The notes: generated from the sequence alone by a model not told the origin. A DNA stretch of 64,000 nt from Microbacterium faecale (GCF_014640975.1 NZ_BMHO01000001.1:1622166-1686165); one strand, 5' to 3'; numbered from the stretch's first letter, positions 50,576 through 59,012 are shown. Translations and numbers: made by a program.

Positions 50576-52021
50576 GTGACAGAGCAGAGTCTGGCGATCG
50601 TGGTCCTGGCGGCGGGACAGGGTACGCGAATGAAATCTTCGACCCCGAAGGTTCTGCACCGTCTCGGAGGTCGCCCCCTGCTCGGCCATGTGCTGCGCAG
50701 CGCAGAGTCTCTCGGCGCCGAACTCGTGCGCGTCGTCGTGCGCCACGACCGCGACCGGATCGTCGAGGCTCTTGCCGACTACCCGGGTGCGCTCCCGGTC
50801 GATCAGGATGACATCCCGGGAACCGGGCGCGCCGCGCAGGTCGGTCTCGAGGCGCTGCCGGCTGACTTCGACGGCGACGTGCTGATCCTCTCGGGCGATG
50901 TGCCACTCATCGAGGTCGCCACGTTCCGCAGCATGCTCGATGAGCACCGTGCCCGCGGGGCCGACGCCACACTCCTCGGCGCCGAGCTGCCGGATCCGCG
51001 CGGGTACGGCCGCGTCCTCCGCGGCGCCGACGGCATGGTCGAGCGCATCGTCGAGGAGAAGGACGCCACGGCCGAGGAGGCAGCCGTCACGGAGATCAAC
51101 CCCGGCGTGTACGTGTTCCGGGCGCACCCGCTGCGCGACGCACTCGCGCGCGTCGGTACGGAGAACGCGCAGGGCGAGATGTACCTCACCGATGTCGTCG
51201 GGCTCCTGCGCGCCGCCGGAGGCGGGATCGCCGCGGTGACCGCCCCGGACGCAGCCGCCGCGCTCGGCGTGAACGACCGCGTGCAGCTCGCCGACGCCGC
51301 ACGCATTCTGAACCAGCGCGTCGTGCGGCGCTGGCAGCTCGAGGGCGTCACGGTGCAGGACCCGCAGACGACCTGGATCGACGACACGGCCGAGCTCGCC
51401 CGCGACGTCACGATCCTGCCCAACACCCACATCCTCGGCGCGACGACGATCGGCGAGGACGCCATCATCGGGCCGGATACGTCGATCGTCGATACCGAGG
51501 TCGGTGCGGGCGCCGTCGTGCGACGCAGTGACGTCACGCTCGCGGTGATCGGCGCCGGCGTCAACGTCGGACCCTGGGCGTACCTGCGCGCTGGGGCTGA
51601 GCTCGCGGACGGTGCGAAGGCCGGTACGTTCGTCGAGATCAAGAACTCGCAGGTGGGCGCCGGCAGCAAGGTGCCGCATCTGTCGTACGTGGGGGACACC
51701 GAGATCGGCGCCGGAGTGAACCTCGGCGCCGGTGCGATCACCGCGAACTACGACGACGTCGACAAGCACCGCACGGTCATCGAGGACCACGTGCATACGG
51801 GATCGCACACCGTCATGATCGCGCCGGTCCGGCTCGGCGCCGGCGCAAAGACGGGTGCGGGGGCGGTCGTCCGCAAGGACGTTCCGCCCGGAGCGCTCGC
51901 GATGAGCGTGGCCCCTCAGAGGAATCTCGGGGGATGGGTCGAGAACAACCGAGCGGGAACGGCGGCCGCTGAAGCGGCCGAACGGTCCCGCACCGCACAG
52001 GAAGCGTCTGATGGCGAGTAA
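50576..52021 (+). CDS. glmU: bifunctional UDP-N-acetylglucosamine pyrophosphorylase/glucosamine-1-phosphate N-acetyltransferase
   Basis: Makes UDP-GlcNAc for peptidoglycan, 481 residues. N-terminal nucleotidyltransferase (VVLAAGQGTRMKSSTPKVLH, about 1-230) and C-terminal left-handed beta-helix acetyltransferase with hexapeptide repeats (NPGVYVF, GPDTSIVDTEVGAGAVV, GTFVEIKNSQVG, LGAGAITANYDDVDKH). GTG 50576 is the natural start, as the family begins just before LAIVVLAAGQG; it lies one nucleotide beyond the tRNA-Gln 3' end with no space for a Shine-Dalgarno outside the tRNA. It overlaps prs by 11 bases. Confidence 0.96.
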   Translation: MTEQSLAIVVLAAGQGTRMKSSTPKVLHRLGGRPLLGHVLRSAESLGAELVRVVVRHDRDRIVEALADYPGALPVDQDDIPGTGRAAQVGLEALPADFDGDVLILSGDVPLIEVATFRSMLDEHRARGADATLLGAELPDPRGYGRVLRGADGMVERIVEEKDATAEEAAVTEINPGVYVFRAHPLRDALARVGTENAQGEMYLTDVVGLLRAAGGGIAAVTAPDAAAALGVNDRVQLADAARILNQRVVRRWQLEGVTVQDPQTTWIDDTAELARDVTILPNTHILGATTIGEDAIIGPDTSIVDTEVGAGAVVRRSDVTLAVIGAGVNVGPWAYLRAGAELADGAKAGTFVEIKNSQVGAGSKVPHLSYVGDTEIGAGVNLGAGAITANYDDVDKHRTVIEDHVHTGSHTVMIAPVRLGAGAKTGAGAVVRKDVPPGALAMSVAPQRNLGGWVENNRAGTAAAEAAERSRTAQEASDGE

Positions 52022-53045
52022 GAACAAGACGGTCAGCCTCGATATCGAACAGGGCATCGCTCCCGGCAAGGAGCAGAAGACGCGCAAGCGGATGGTGGTG
52101 GTCTCTGGCAGCGCGCACCCGCAGCTCGCGGCGGACGTCACCGAGTGCCTCGGCATCGAACTCGCTCCCACGGAGCACCGCACCTTCGCCTCAGGCGAGA
52201 TCTACACCCGCTTCTCGGTGTCGATGCGCGGTACCGATGTGTTCCTCCTGCAGTCGTTCGGTGAGAACGTCAACGAGGACATCATGGAGACGCTCATCAT
52301 GCTCGACGCCCTCAAGCGGGCGTCCGCGAAGCGCGTCACCCTCGTCATGCCGTACTACCCGTACTCCCGACAGGACAAGAAGGGGCGCGGTCGCGAGCCG
52401 ATCTCCGCGCGTCTGATCACCGATCTGATCGCGACAGCAGGCGCCGACCGCATCATGAGCGTCGACCTGCACGCCTCCCAGATCCAGGGGTTCTTCAACG
52501 GTCCCGTGGACCACCTCTTCGCCAAGCCTGTGCTCGAGAGCCACTTCCTCGAGTCGTTCACTCCCGACGAGCGCGACACACTCACCGTCGTGTCGCCCGA
52601 CATGGGGCGCGTCCGCGTCGCGGACACGTGGAGTGACTCCCTCGGAGCTCCGCTCGCCATCATCCACAAGCGCCGCGACCCGCGCGTGGCGAACCAGGTC
52701 TCGGTGCACGAGATCGTCGGCGCTGTCGAAGGCCGCACATGCCTGCTTGTCGACGACATGATCGACACGGCCGGGACGATCGTGAAGGCCGCCCAGGCGC
52801 TCAAGGAGAACGGCGCCAAGAAGGTCATCGTGGGCGCGACCCACGCGGTCTTCAGCGACCCGGCGATCGAGCGGCTGCAGGATGAGTCGATCGACCGCGT
52901 CGTCGTCACCGACACGGTTCCCGTGCCGGAGCACCACCGTTTCGACGGGCTCACGGTGCTGTCCGCGGCTCCGCTGCTCGCGCGCGCGATCCAGGAGGTC
53001 TTCGACGACGGATCCGTCACGAGCATGTTCGACGGCGCGGCGTAA
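52011..53045 (+). CDS. prs: ribose-phosphate pyrophosphokinase
   Basis: PRPP synthetase, 344 residues; transfers pyrophosphate from ATP to ribose 5-phosphate for nucleotides, His and Trp. Class I motifs: VVSGSAHPQLA, FASGEIYTRF, YYPYSRQDKKGRGREPISARL, SVDLHASQIQGFF, KRRDPR and the PRPP loop LLVDDMIDTAGTI. An N-terminal extension of about 25 residues, rich in Lys, precedes the usual start; it is encoded by the overlap with glmU plus the next bases. ATG 52011 lies inside glmU, so translation is coupled. Confidence 0.96.
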   Translation: MASKNKTVSLDIEQGIAPGKEQKTRKRMVVVSGSAHPQLAADVTECLGIELAPTEHRTFASGEIYTRFSVSMRGTDVFLLQSFGENVNEDIMETLIMLDALKRASAKRVTLVMPYYPYSRQDKKGRGREPISARLITDLIATAGADRIMSVDLHASQIQGFFNGPVDHLFAKPVLESHFLESFTPDERDTLTVVSPDMGRVRVADTWSDSLGAPLAIIHKRRDPRVANQVSVHEIVGAVEGRTCLLVDDMIDTAGTIVKAAQALKENGAKKVIVGATHAVFSDPAIERLQDESIDRVVVTDTVPVPEHHRFDGLTVLSAAPLLARAIQEVFDDGSVTSMFDGAA

Positions 53046-53050
53046 CGACT

Positions 53051-53104
53051 CACAGCAAGCGCATAGTCGACTCCATAGCGAAGTCATAGGAACCGGCGCA
53101 CAAT
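53051..53104 (+). promoter_or_regulatory. response-regulator promoter with phased CAYAG repeats
   Basis: Four CAYAG pentamers, CACAG at 53051 and CATAG at 53062, 53074 and 53085, are spaced 11, 12 and 11 bp, one helical turn apart. They end 9 bp before a CACAAT -10 (53099-53104), which is 6 nt ahead of the ATG. There is no good -35. Tandem direct repeats of about 11 bp are the usual binding sites of OmpR/PhoB-type regulators, so autoregulation is likely. Confidence 0.55.
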
Positions 53105-53110
53105 GGGGGC

Positions 53111-53842
53111 ATGACCACCTCCGGATCCGCACTCACCCGACCCGACGGCTCGCCCGTGCGCGTTCTCGTCGTCGACGACGAGCAGATGCTGACGGACCTG
53201 CTCTCGATGGCACTGCGCATGGAGGGCTGGGAAGTGCGTACGGCGGCGAGCGGCTTCGAGGCGCTCGACGTCGTTGCAGAGTTCCATCCCGACGCGCTCG
53301 TGCTCGACATCATGATGCCCGACCTGGACGGGATGAGCGTGCTGCAGCGCCTCCGCCAAAGTCAGAACCTCGTGCCGGTGTTGTTCCTGACCGCGAAGGA
53401 CGCCGTGAGCGATCGCGTTGCGGGACTCACCGCGGGCGGCGACGACTACGTCACCAAGCCGTTCAGTCTCGAAGAGGTCGTGGCGCGGGTCAGGGCGCTC
53501 ATGCGGCGCTCGGGCACCGCGCTCGCCGCGGACCCGGAGCCGATCCTGCGCGTCGGCGACCTGAGCCTCAATGAGGACAGCCACGAAGTGATCCGAGGCG
53601 AAGATGAGATCGAGCTGACCGCGACGGAGTTCGAGCTGCTGCGATTCCTCATGCGCAATCCCCGGCGTGTGGTGTCGAAGTCGCAGATCCTCGACCGGGT
53701 CTGGAACTACGACTTCGGCGGCAAGTCGAGCGTCGTGGAGCTGTACATCTCCTACCTGCGCAAGAAGATCGACGCCGGGCGCGAGCAGCCCCTGATCCAC
53801 ACCGTGCGCGGCGTCGGGTACATGATCAAGGCACCGCAGTGA
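53111..53842 (+). CDS. OmpR/PhoB-family response regulator
   Basis: 243 residues. Receiver domain (about 17-130): acidic pair in LVVDDEQ, phospho-acceptor Asp66 in LVLDIMMPDLDGM, Thr/Ser in FLTAKD, and Lys in VTKPFSLEE. C-terminal winged helix (about 145-240) with LTATEFELLRFLMRNPRRVVSKSQILDRVW and VVELYISYLRKKID. Leaderless start. The stop overlaps the histidine kinase gene (GTGATG), so the pair is co-translated; regulator and kinase resemble the TrcRS/TcrXY-type systems of actinobacteria. Signal unknown. Confidence 0.94.
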   Translation: MTTSGSALTRPDGSPVRVLVVDDEQMLTDLLSMALRMEGWEVRTAASGFEALDVVAEFHPDALVLDIMMPDLDGMSVLQRLRQSQNLVPVLFLTAKDAVSDRVAGLTAGGDDYVTKPFSLEEVVARVRALMRRSGTALAADPEPILRVGDLSLNEDSHEVIRGEDEIELTATEFELLRFLMRNPRRVVSKSQILDRVWNYDFGGKSSVVELYISYLRKKIDAGREQPLIHTVRGVGYMIKAPQ

Positions 53843-55350
53843 TGGACGGCGCGACGCAGCACAATCCCGCGAGCAGCGCGTCGCCGCGCGCGCACCGGAT
53901 GACGCTGCAGTCGCGCCTCATGGTGATCGTCTTCACGATCGTCGCCGGAATTCTCATCGTCGTCTCGATCGTGACGGGCGTTCTGCTGAACAACGTGCTC
54001 AACGGACAGGTCGACGCCCGCGCCCGCGAGGCGATGGCCAACCTCGCTCCAGAATTCGGCATCGGTCTGCTCGACGGCACGGCGGTCGAGCAGCTCAACT
54101 CCGCGCACGCCTCGCCGGGCATGCTGCTCGTGATCAGCAGCCCGTTCACGGGCACATCCGGCGCCATCGTCGGTCAGGACTTTCGTCGCTACACCCTCTC
54201 GGAGGGGCAGATCGAGCGCGTGTTCGACGCACTCGACCGGGTCGACGGCGGGCTGACGACTGTCGCGCTGCCAGGTCTCGGCTCGTACCGCGTCAACGCC
54301 CTGGAACACACGGGAACGGGCGAGTCGGCCGGGGCGTTCGGGCTGTCGACGGCCAGCGAGAGCCTGACGCTCAAACAGATGCTGTGGTCGATCGCGCTCG
54401 CGACCATCGGGGGCATGCTGTTGCTCGGCGTGGCGACTTCGGGCGTCATCAGGCAGGGGCTGCGCCCGCTGCGCGACATCGCGCAGACCGCCGCTCGCGT
54501 CTCCCAGCAGCAGCTCGACCGCGGCGACGTGTCGATCACCGAGCGCGTGTCGGAGGATCAGGCTGATCCCGCTACCGAAATCGGACAGGTGGGGGCGTCC
54601 CTCAACACGCTCCTCGACCATGTCGAGGATTCGCTGTCGGCCCGCCAGCGCAATGAGGACACGATGCGCACGTTCGTCGCCGACGCCAGCCACGAGCTGC
54701 GCACGCCGCTCGCCTCGATCCGTGGCTACAGCGAGCTCTCCCTGCGGGATCAGACCCTCAGCCCCGAGAGCCGGCAATCGCTGCAACGGATCGAGGCCCA
54801 GTCGCAGCGGATGACGGGGCTCGTGGAAGATCTGCTGCTGCTCGCGCGCCTCGACGAGGGGCACGAGCTGACCTACGACATGGTCGACCTCAACCAGCTC
54901 GTCATCGACGCGGTCGCCGATCAGGCGATGGCCGGAATGGAGCACGACTGGGGGGCCGACGTGGGGGAACAGCCGGTCCTCGTTGCGGGCGACCGTGCGC
55001 GGCTCACGCAGGTCGTGACGAACCTGCTCGCGAATGCCCGAACGCACACGCCCGAGGGGACGTCCGTGACGGTGTCGCTCCGCATCGAGGGGGCCGAGTC
55101 CGCAACCCGCGCCGTGCTGTCCGTGCACGACACCGGGCCGGGTATCCCGGAGGCCGTACAGGAGACGCTGTTCTCGCGGTTCGCCCGTGCGGACGTGTCG
55201 CGCGCGCGAAAGACGGGCGGATCCGGCCTCGGGCTGTCGATCGCGAAGGCGATCGTGGAGGCGCATCACGGCACGATTTCGGTGGAGAGCGCGCCGGGGG
55301 ACACGACCTTCACCGTCACGCTCCCGGCCAAGCCGCGCGACGCAGCCTGA
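53842..55350 (+). CDS. two-component sensor histidine kinase
   Basis: Membrane kinase of 502 residues. Two membrane helices (about 26-49 and 178-200) flank an extracytoplasmic sensor of about 130 residues; then HAMP, the phospho-acceptor domain with His284 in DASHELRTPLASIRGYSEL, and the ATPase domain (N box NLLANARTH, DTGPGIP, GGSGLGLSIAK). ATG 53842 shares a base with the regulator's stop; GTG 53839 is the alternative. It should phosphorylate the upstream regulator. It ends at a strong hairpin shared with convergent gnd. Confidence 0.94.
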   Translation: MDGATQHNPASSASPRAHRMTLQSRLMVIVFTIVAGILIVVSIVTGVLLNNVLNGQVDARAREAMANLAPEFGIGLLDGTAVEQLNSAHASPGMLLVISSPFTGTSGAIVGQDFRRYTLSEGQIERVFDALDRVDGGLTTVALPGLGSYRVNALEHTGTGESAGAFGLSTASESLTLKQMLWSIALATIGGMLLLGVATSGVIRQGLRPLRDIAQTAARVSQQQLDRGDVSITERVSEDQADPATEIGQVGASLNTLLDHVEDSLSARQRNEDTMRTFVADASHELRTPLASIRGYSELSLRDQTLSPESRQSLQRIEAQSQRMTGLVEDLLLLARLDEGHELTYDMVDLNQLVIDAVADQAMAGMEHDWGADVGEQPVLVAGDRARLTQVVTNLLANARTHTPEGTSVTVSLRIEGAESATRAVLSVHDTGPGIPEAVQETLFSRFARADVSRARKTGGSGLGLSIAKAIVEAHHGTISVESAPGDTTFTVTLPAKPRDAA

Positions 55351-55362
55351 TCCGCATCACGG

Positions 55363-55413
55363 CGAAGCGCCCTCGCCTCAGCTGCCGTGGGCGGGCGAGG
55401 CGGGGGCGCTTCG
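55363..55413. terminator. bidirectional terminator between histidine kinase and gnd
   Basis: A 16-bp stem, CGAAGCGCCCTCGCCT (55363-55378) with AGGCGGGGGCGCTTCG (55398-55413), one G-U pair in one orientation, and a 19-nt loop. It lies between two convergent genes, 12 bases after one stop and 8 bases before the other, so it can serve both. Confidence 0.82.
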
Positions 55414-55421
55414 GCTGAGGC

Positions 55422-56870
55422 TCAGTGCGTGTCTTCGGCCTCGGACTCGGTGCGGTCGCCCGACCAGTCGGTGTGGAAGGTGCCGGGCTTGTCGATGCGC
55501 TTGTACGTATGCGCGCCGAAGAAATCGCGCTGTCCCTGGACGAGTGCGGCTGGCAGGCGGTCGGCGCGGATGCCGTCGTAGTACGCGAGCGATGAGCTGA
55601 ACGCCGGGGCGGGAATCCCCGCCTGTGCGGCGGCGACGACGACGCGGCGCCATGCGCCCTGGCCGCGCGCGATCGAGTCGGCGAAATACGGCGCGGTGGC
55701 GAGTACCGGCAGACCTGGTTCCTCGGCGTATGCGTCCGCGATGCGGTTGAGGAACTGCGCGCGGATGATGCAGCCGGCGCGCCAGATCTTCGCGACGGCG
55801 CCGAGATCGATCGACCAGTCGTATTCCTCGGCCCCGGCGCGGATCTCGTCGAAGCCCTGCGAGTAGGCGATGATCTTCGACGCGAACAACGCTTGGCGCA
55901 CGTCCTCGACGAAGGCGTCCACGTCGTCGACCTCGAACGTGCTGTCTGGGCCGGGCAGCGCGGCGGCGACGCGTCGCTGCTCCGGGTGCGACGAGAGCGA
56001 GCGGGCGAACGTTGCCTCGGCGATGCCCGAGACGGGGACGCCGAGGGACAGGGCGGTCTGCACCGTCCACGCGCCCGTGCCCTTCGCGCCGGCCTGGTCG
56101 AGGATGACGTCGACGAGAGGCTTGCCCGTCTCGGCGTCGATCTGACGCAGCACCTCCGCGGTGATCTCGATGAGGTACGACTCGAGCTCTCCGCCGTTCC
56201 AGTCCGTGAAGATGTCGGCGATCTCGGCCGGCGTCTTGCCGGTGCCGCGGCGAATGAGGTCGTACGCCTCCGCGATGAGCTGCATGTCGGCGTACTCGAT
56301 GCCGTTGTGCACCATCTTCACGAAGTGGCCCGCGCCGTTGTGGCCGATGTGGGTGACACATGGCTCGCCCTCGGCCACCGCGGCGATCGACGTCAAGATC
56401 GGGCCGAGGGTGACCCACGACTCGTCCGAGCCGCCGGGCATGATCGAGGGGCCGTTGAGTGCGCCCTCCTCACCACCGGAGATGCCGGCGCCGACGAAGT
56501 TGATGCCCGTCTCCCGCACGGCCTTCTCGCGGCGAATGGTGTCGGGGAAGTAAGCGTTGCCGCCGTCGACGATGATGTCGCCGGGCTCGAAGACCTTGAC
56601 GAGCTCGTCAATGACCGCGTCGGTGCCGCGGCCCGCCTTGACCATGATGATGGCGGTGCGCGGCGTCGTCAGGCTCGCGGCGAATTCCTCGTACGAGAAC
56701 GACGGAATGAAGCCCGCCTCGGGGTGCTCCGCGACCAGCGCATCGGTCTTCTCGCGGCTGCGGTTGTACACGGCGACCGTGTTCCCCTCGCGGCTGGCGA
56801 GGTTGCGGGCCAGGTTGGAGCCCATGACGGCGAGGCCGACGACCCCGATGTTTGCTGCGGACGCGTTCAC
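55422..56870 (-). CDS. gnd: 6-phosphogluconate dehydrogenase, NADP-dependent, decarboxylating
   Basis: Pentose-phosphate enzyme, 482 residues, the long homodimeric form. N-terminal NADP motif VVGLAVMGSNLARNLA with VYNRSREKT (NADP preference), IIVDGGNAYFPDT, FVGAGISGGEEGALNGPSIMPGG, catalytic HNGAGHFVKMVHNGIEYADMQ, and the C-terminal SSLAYYDGIR. GTG start with AAGGAG 6 nt upstream and a TAGCCT -10 at 56910-56915. It oxidises the 6-phosphogluconate made by the gluconokinase of this window. A 37-residue membrane protein gene lies just upstream on the same strand. Confidence 0.97.
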   Translation of the reverse strand: MNASAANIGVVGLAVMGSNLARNLASREGNTVAVYNRSREKTDALVAEHPEAGFIPSFSYEEFAASLTTPRTAIIMVKAGRGTDAVIDELVKVFEPGDIIVDGGNAYFPDTIRREKAVRETGINFVGAGISGGEEGALNGPSIMPGGSDESWVTLGPILTSIAAVAEGEPCVTHIGHNGAGHFVKMVHNGIEYADMQLIAEAYDLIRRGTGKTPAEIADIFTDWNGGELESYLIEITAEVLRQIDAETGKPLVDVILDQAGAKGTGAWTVQTALSLGVPVSGIAEATFARSLSSHPEQRRVAAALPGPDSTFEVDDVDAFVEDVRQALFASKIIAYSQGFDEIRAGAEEYDWSIDLGAVAKIWRAGCIIRAQFLNRIADAYAEEPGLPVLATAPYFADSIARGQGAWRRVVVAAAQAGIPAPAFSSSLAYYDGIRADRLPAALVQGQRDFFGAHTYKRIDKPGTFHTDWSGDRTESEAEDTH

Positions 56871-56942
56871 GCACTTCTCCTTAGGGAGATGGATCTGGAT
56901 TCGCCCACCAGGCTAGTGGGTCGGGGGAGGAGGCCGATCGGA

Positions 56943-57056
56943 TCAGTCGTCGTATGACGAGTGCCGGCCGAGCGACCACATGGCGCCGATGGCGGTGACA
57001 GTGCCGATGCCGGCCAGCACGAGGACGATGAGTTCGATGATATGCGAGGGTTCCAC
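56943..57056 (-). CDS. 37-residue single-pass membrane protein
   Basis: Not a recognised family. GTG start with an ideal AGGAGG 8 nt upstream (57065-57070) and a TAGAAT -10 at 57112-57117. The product begins VEPSHII, contains one hydrophobic helix (ELIVLVLAGIGTVTAIGAMW) and ends in a polar tail SLGRHSSYDD. It lies 72 bp before gnd on the same strand. Good translation signals and a clean membrane helix argue for a real small protein; function is unknown. Confidence 0.68.
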   Translation of the reverse strand: MEPSHIIELIVLVLAGIGTVTAIGAMWSLGRHSSYDD

Positions 57057-57088
57057 GGTACGCGCCTCCTGAAGCCGGGAATGGGACG

Positions 57089-57137
57089 GTGCGTCGAGAC
57101 GCACGAAGTCGATTCTATCGGAGTGATCGGGTACGCT
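57089..57137. promoter_or_regulatory. divergent promoter region for the small membrane protein and rplY
   Basis: TAGAAT on the minus strand (57112-57117) serves the small gene; TACGCT on the plus strand (57132-57137), with TCGATT 17 bp before it, is the best promoter candidate for rplY. The palindrome GTGCGTC-ga-GACGCAC (57089-57104) would be at the very start of the minus-strand transcript and may be an operator or a 5' hairpin. The 57138-57295 stretch is a long rplY leader in which I see no other gene. Confidence 0.5.
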
Positions 57138-57295
57138 GAGGTACGACCTCGGCGAGGGATGCACGTGTGTGCGTCCGTGATCGACGCGGTGAAGCTGGCC
57201 GGAAGCGGTCTCCTCACGCGCTGCGTTCGAGTCGAGAACCCCTTTCCCGCCCGCGCGGCCGGCACCTTTGCCGCGCACACCCCAGGAGCAAGATT

Positions 57296-57913
57296 ATGAG
57301 CGAAAACAAGCTCTCCGTAGACGTCCGCACCGAGTTTGGCAAGGGTTTCGCTCGCCGCCTCCGCGCCGCGGGCAAGATCCCGGCCGTCCTGTACGGTCAC
57401 GGCGCCGACGTCCAGCACCTTGCGCTTCCCGCGCACCAGACGGGCCTGATCGTCCGCTACGCGAACGCGATCATCGACCTCGACATCGACGGTACGAGCC
57501 AGCTCGCGCTCGTCAAGGATGTTCAGCGCGATCCGGTGCGCAGCATCATCGAGCACATCGACCTCGTGGCCGTGCGCCGCGGCGAGAAGATGACGGTCGA
57601 TGTGCCCTACACGACCGAGGGCGACCCGTTCCCCGGCACGTACATCACCTTCGGTGCGTCGGCGATCTCGGTCGAGGCCGACGCCATGAACATCCCCGAC
57701 ACCATCGTCGTTAACGTCGAGGGGCTCGAGGACGGCACGAACATCTTCGCGAAGGACCTCACGCTGCCGGAGGGCGTCACGCTCGTCGACGACCCGGAGC
57801 TGCACGTCCTGTCGGTCACGATGCCGACGGCGTCGGACGACGACGACGCGGCCGATGCACCCGCGGACGCCGGTGGCGAGGCCGAGGCGTCTGCCGAAGC
57901 AGAGTCCGAGTAA
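57296..57913 (+). CDS. rplY: 50S ribosomal protein L25, CTC/TL5 type
   Basis: 5S-rRNA-binding ribosomal protein, 205 residues. N-terminal L25 domain (LSVDVRTEFGKGFARRLRAAGKIPAVLYGHG, about 1-95), the CTC beta domain (about 96-180) and a very acidic Ala/Asp/Glu tail (SDDDDAADAPADAGGEAEASAEAESE). AGGAG 7 nt before the ATG decides the start although the frame is open upstream. A 150-nt leader precedes it. A terminator hairpin separates it from pth. Confidence 0.96.
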   Translation: MSENKLSVDVRTEFGKGFARRLRAAGKIPAVLYGHGADVQHLALPAHQTGLIVRYANAIIDLDIDGTSQLALVKDVQRDPVRSIIEHIDLVAVRRGEKMTVDVPYTTEGDPFPGTYITFGASAISVEADAMNIPDTIVVNVEGLEDGTNIFAKDLTLPEGVTLVDDPELHVLSVTMPTASDDDDAADAPADAGGEAEASAEAESE

Positions 57914-57927
57914 GGGTTCAACGCATC

Positions 57928-57961
57928 ATCGAGGGGGCGCGACGGATCGCGCCCCCTCGAT
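57928..57961 (+). terminator. terminator after rplY
   Basis: Perfect 15-bp stem, ATCGAGGGGGCGCGA (57928-57942) with TCGCGCCCCCTCGAT (57947-57961), closed by a CGGA loop and followed by TGCTCTCT, a weak pyrimidine tract. It lies in the 68-bp gap before pth, so it may be a partial terminator within the rplY-pth pair. Confidence 0.82.
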
Positions 57962-57981
57962 TGCTCTCTGGGAGGCAGCGG

Positions 57982-58563
57982 ATGAGTGAGACGTGGCTGG
58001 TCATGGGGCTCGGGAACCCCGGCCCGCGATACGAGCGCACCCGCCACAACGTCGGGCAGCTCGTCGTCGACGACCTCGCGGTCAGGCGTGACGCGTCGTG
58101 GCGCCAACACAAGGCCGGCGCGCGCGTGGCGGAAGCGTGGGCCCGACCCGGCGGAGCGAAGCTCGTGCTCGCGAAGTCGAACGGGTACATGAACACCTCC
58201 GGTGGGCCCGCCGCCGCGCTGACGTCGTTCTACTCGATTCCCGCAGAGCGCGTTGTCGTGATCCATGACGAGCTCGACCTCCCTTTCGACGCGCTCAAGC
58301 TGAAGAGCGGCGGCGGCCACGGCGGCCACAACGGGATCCGCGACATCGCCAAGGCCCTCGATACCCCTGACTTCGTCCGCGTCCGCGTCGGCATCGGCCG
58401 GCCCCCCGGTCGCCAGGACGCCGCAGACTGGGTCCTGAGTGAGTTCGGCGCGGCCGAGCGGCGCACCCTGGGGACGCTCGTCGCGGAGGCCGCCGATGCC
58501 GCGGAGCTCATCGTCGAGGACGGCCTGGTCGCAGCGCAGCAGCGCGTGCACGCTCCGCGCTGA
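57982..58563 (+). CDS. pth: peptidyl-tRNA hydrolase
   Basis: Recycles peptidyl-tRNA dropped from ribosomes, 193 residues. Catalytic His in the conserved RYERTRHNVGQLVVD, Asn in AKSNGYMNTSG, Asp in VIHDELDLPFDALKLKSGGGHGGHNGIRD. GGGAGG 6 nt ahead of the ATG sets the start. It follows rplY, the usual neighbour, after the hairpin at 57928-57961, and is convergent with the membrane protein gene at 58578. Confidence 0.97.
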   Translation: MSETWLVMGLGNPGPRYERTRHNVGQLVVDDLAVRRDASWRQHKAGARVAEAWARPGGAKLVLAKSNGYMNTSGGPAAALTSFYSIPAERVVVIHDELDLPFDALKLKSGGGHGGHNGIRDIAKALDTPDFVRVRVGIGRPPGRQDAADWVLSEFGAAERRTLGTLVAEAADAAELIVEDGLVAAQQRVHAPR

Positions 58564-58577
58564 TCAGTCCGCGTTGG

Positions 58578-59006
58578 TCAGAAGGTGAAGGGCATCAGCC
58601 CGACGAGCCCCGCGAGGAGCGCGTGCTGCGTGAAGGCGAGCAACAGCATCCAGCCGCTGCTCGCGAGCACGATCGCGGCGATGCCCCAGCCACGACCGCG
58701 ACCGAGCGACGTCGCGACGATGCCCTGGATCAGCCCCCACAGGGCGACGAGCGCATGCACGACCCACGCGACGACGAGGACGATGACCGCGCCGACCGCG
58801 CGTTCGAGGGTGTCCCAGAGCTGCGCCTCGGTTTCCTGGATGAGATCCGGATAGTCCACCAGGCGCACGACGCGGCCGACGAGGAAGCCCGCCAGCCAGA
58901 TCCCGACCATCCCGACCACCAGCGCCGTGACCGACGCGATGAACGCGACGAGGCCAAGACCGGTGCCACGGCGCGAGCGGACGGGAACAGGATACGCGGC
59001 AGTCAC
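58578..59006 (-). CDS. hypothetical four-helix membrane protein
   Basis: 142 residues with four predicted membrane helices: VAFIASVTALVVGMVGIWLAGF, AVGAVIVLVVAWVVHALVALW, GIAAIVLASSGWMLLLAF and ALLAGLVGLMPF; no family recognised. The GTG start at 59006 gives the peptide VTAAYPVPVRSRRG and lies 6 nt behind TACTGT (59013-59018) on the minus strand, so it is leaderless; an upstream in-frame start would overlap the mfd gene. It is divergent from mfd with only 28 bp between start codons. Position between pth and mfd could reflect an uncharacterised conserved gene. Confidence 0.75.
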   Translation of the reverse strand: MTAAYPVPVRSRRGTGLGLVAFIASVTALVVGMVGIWLAGFLVGRVVRLVDYPDLIQETEAQLWDTLERAVGAVIVLVVAWVVHALVALWGLIQGIVATSLGRGRGWGIAAIVLASSGWMLLLAFTQHALLAGLVGLMPFTF

Positions 59007-59012
59007 GCCCCT

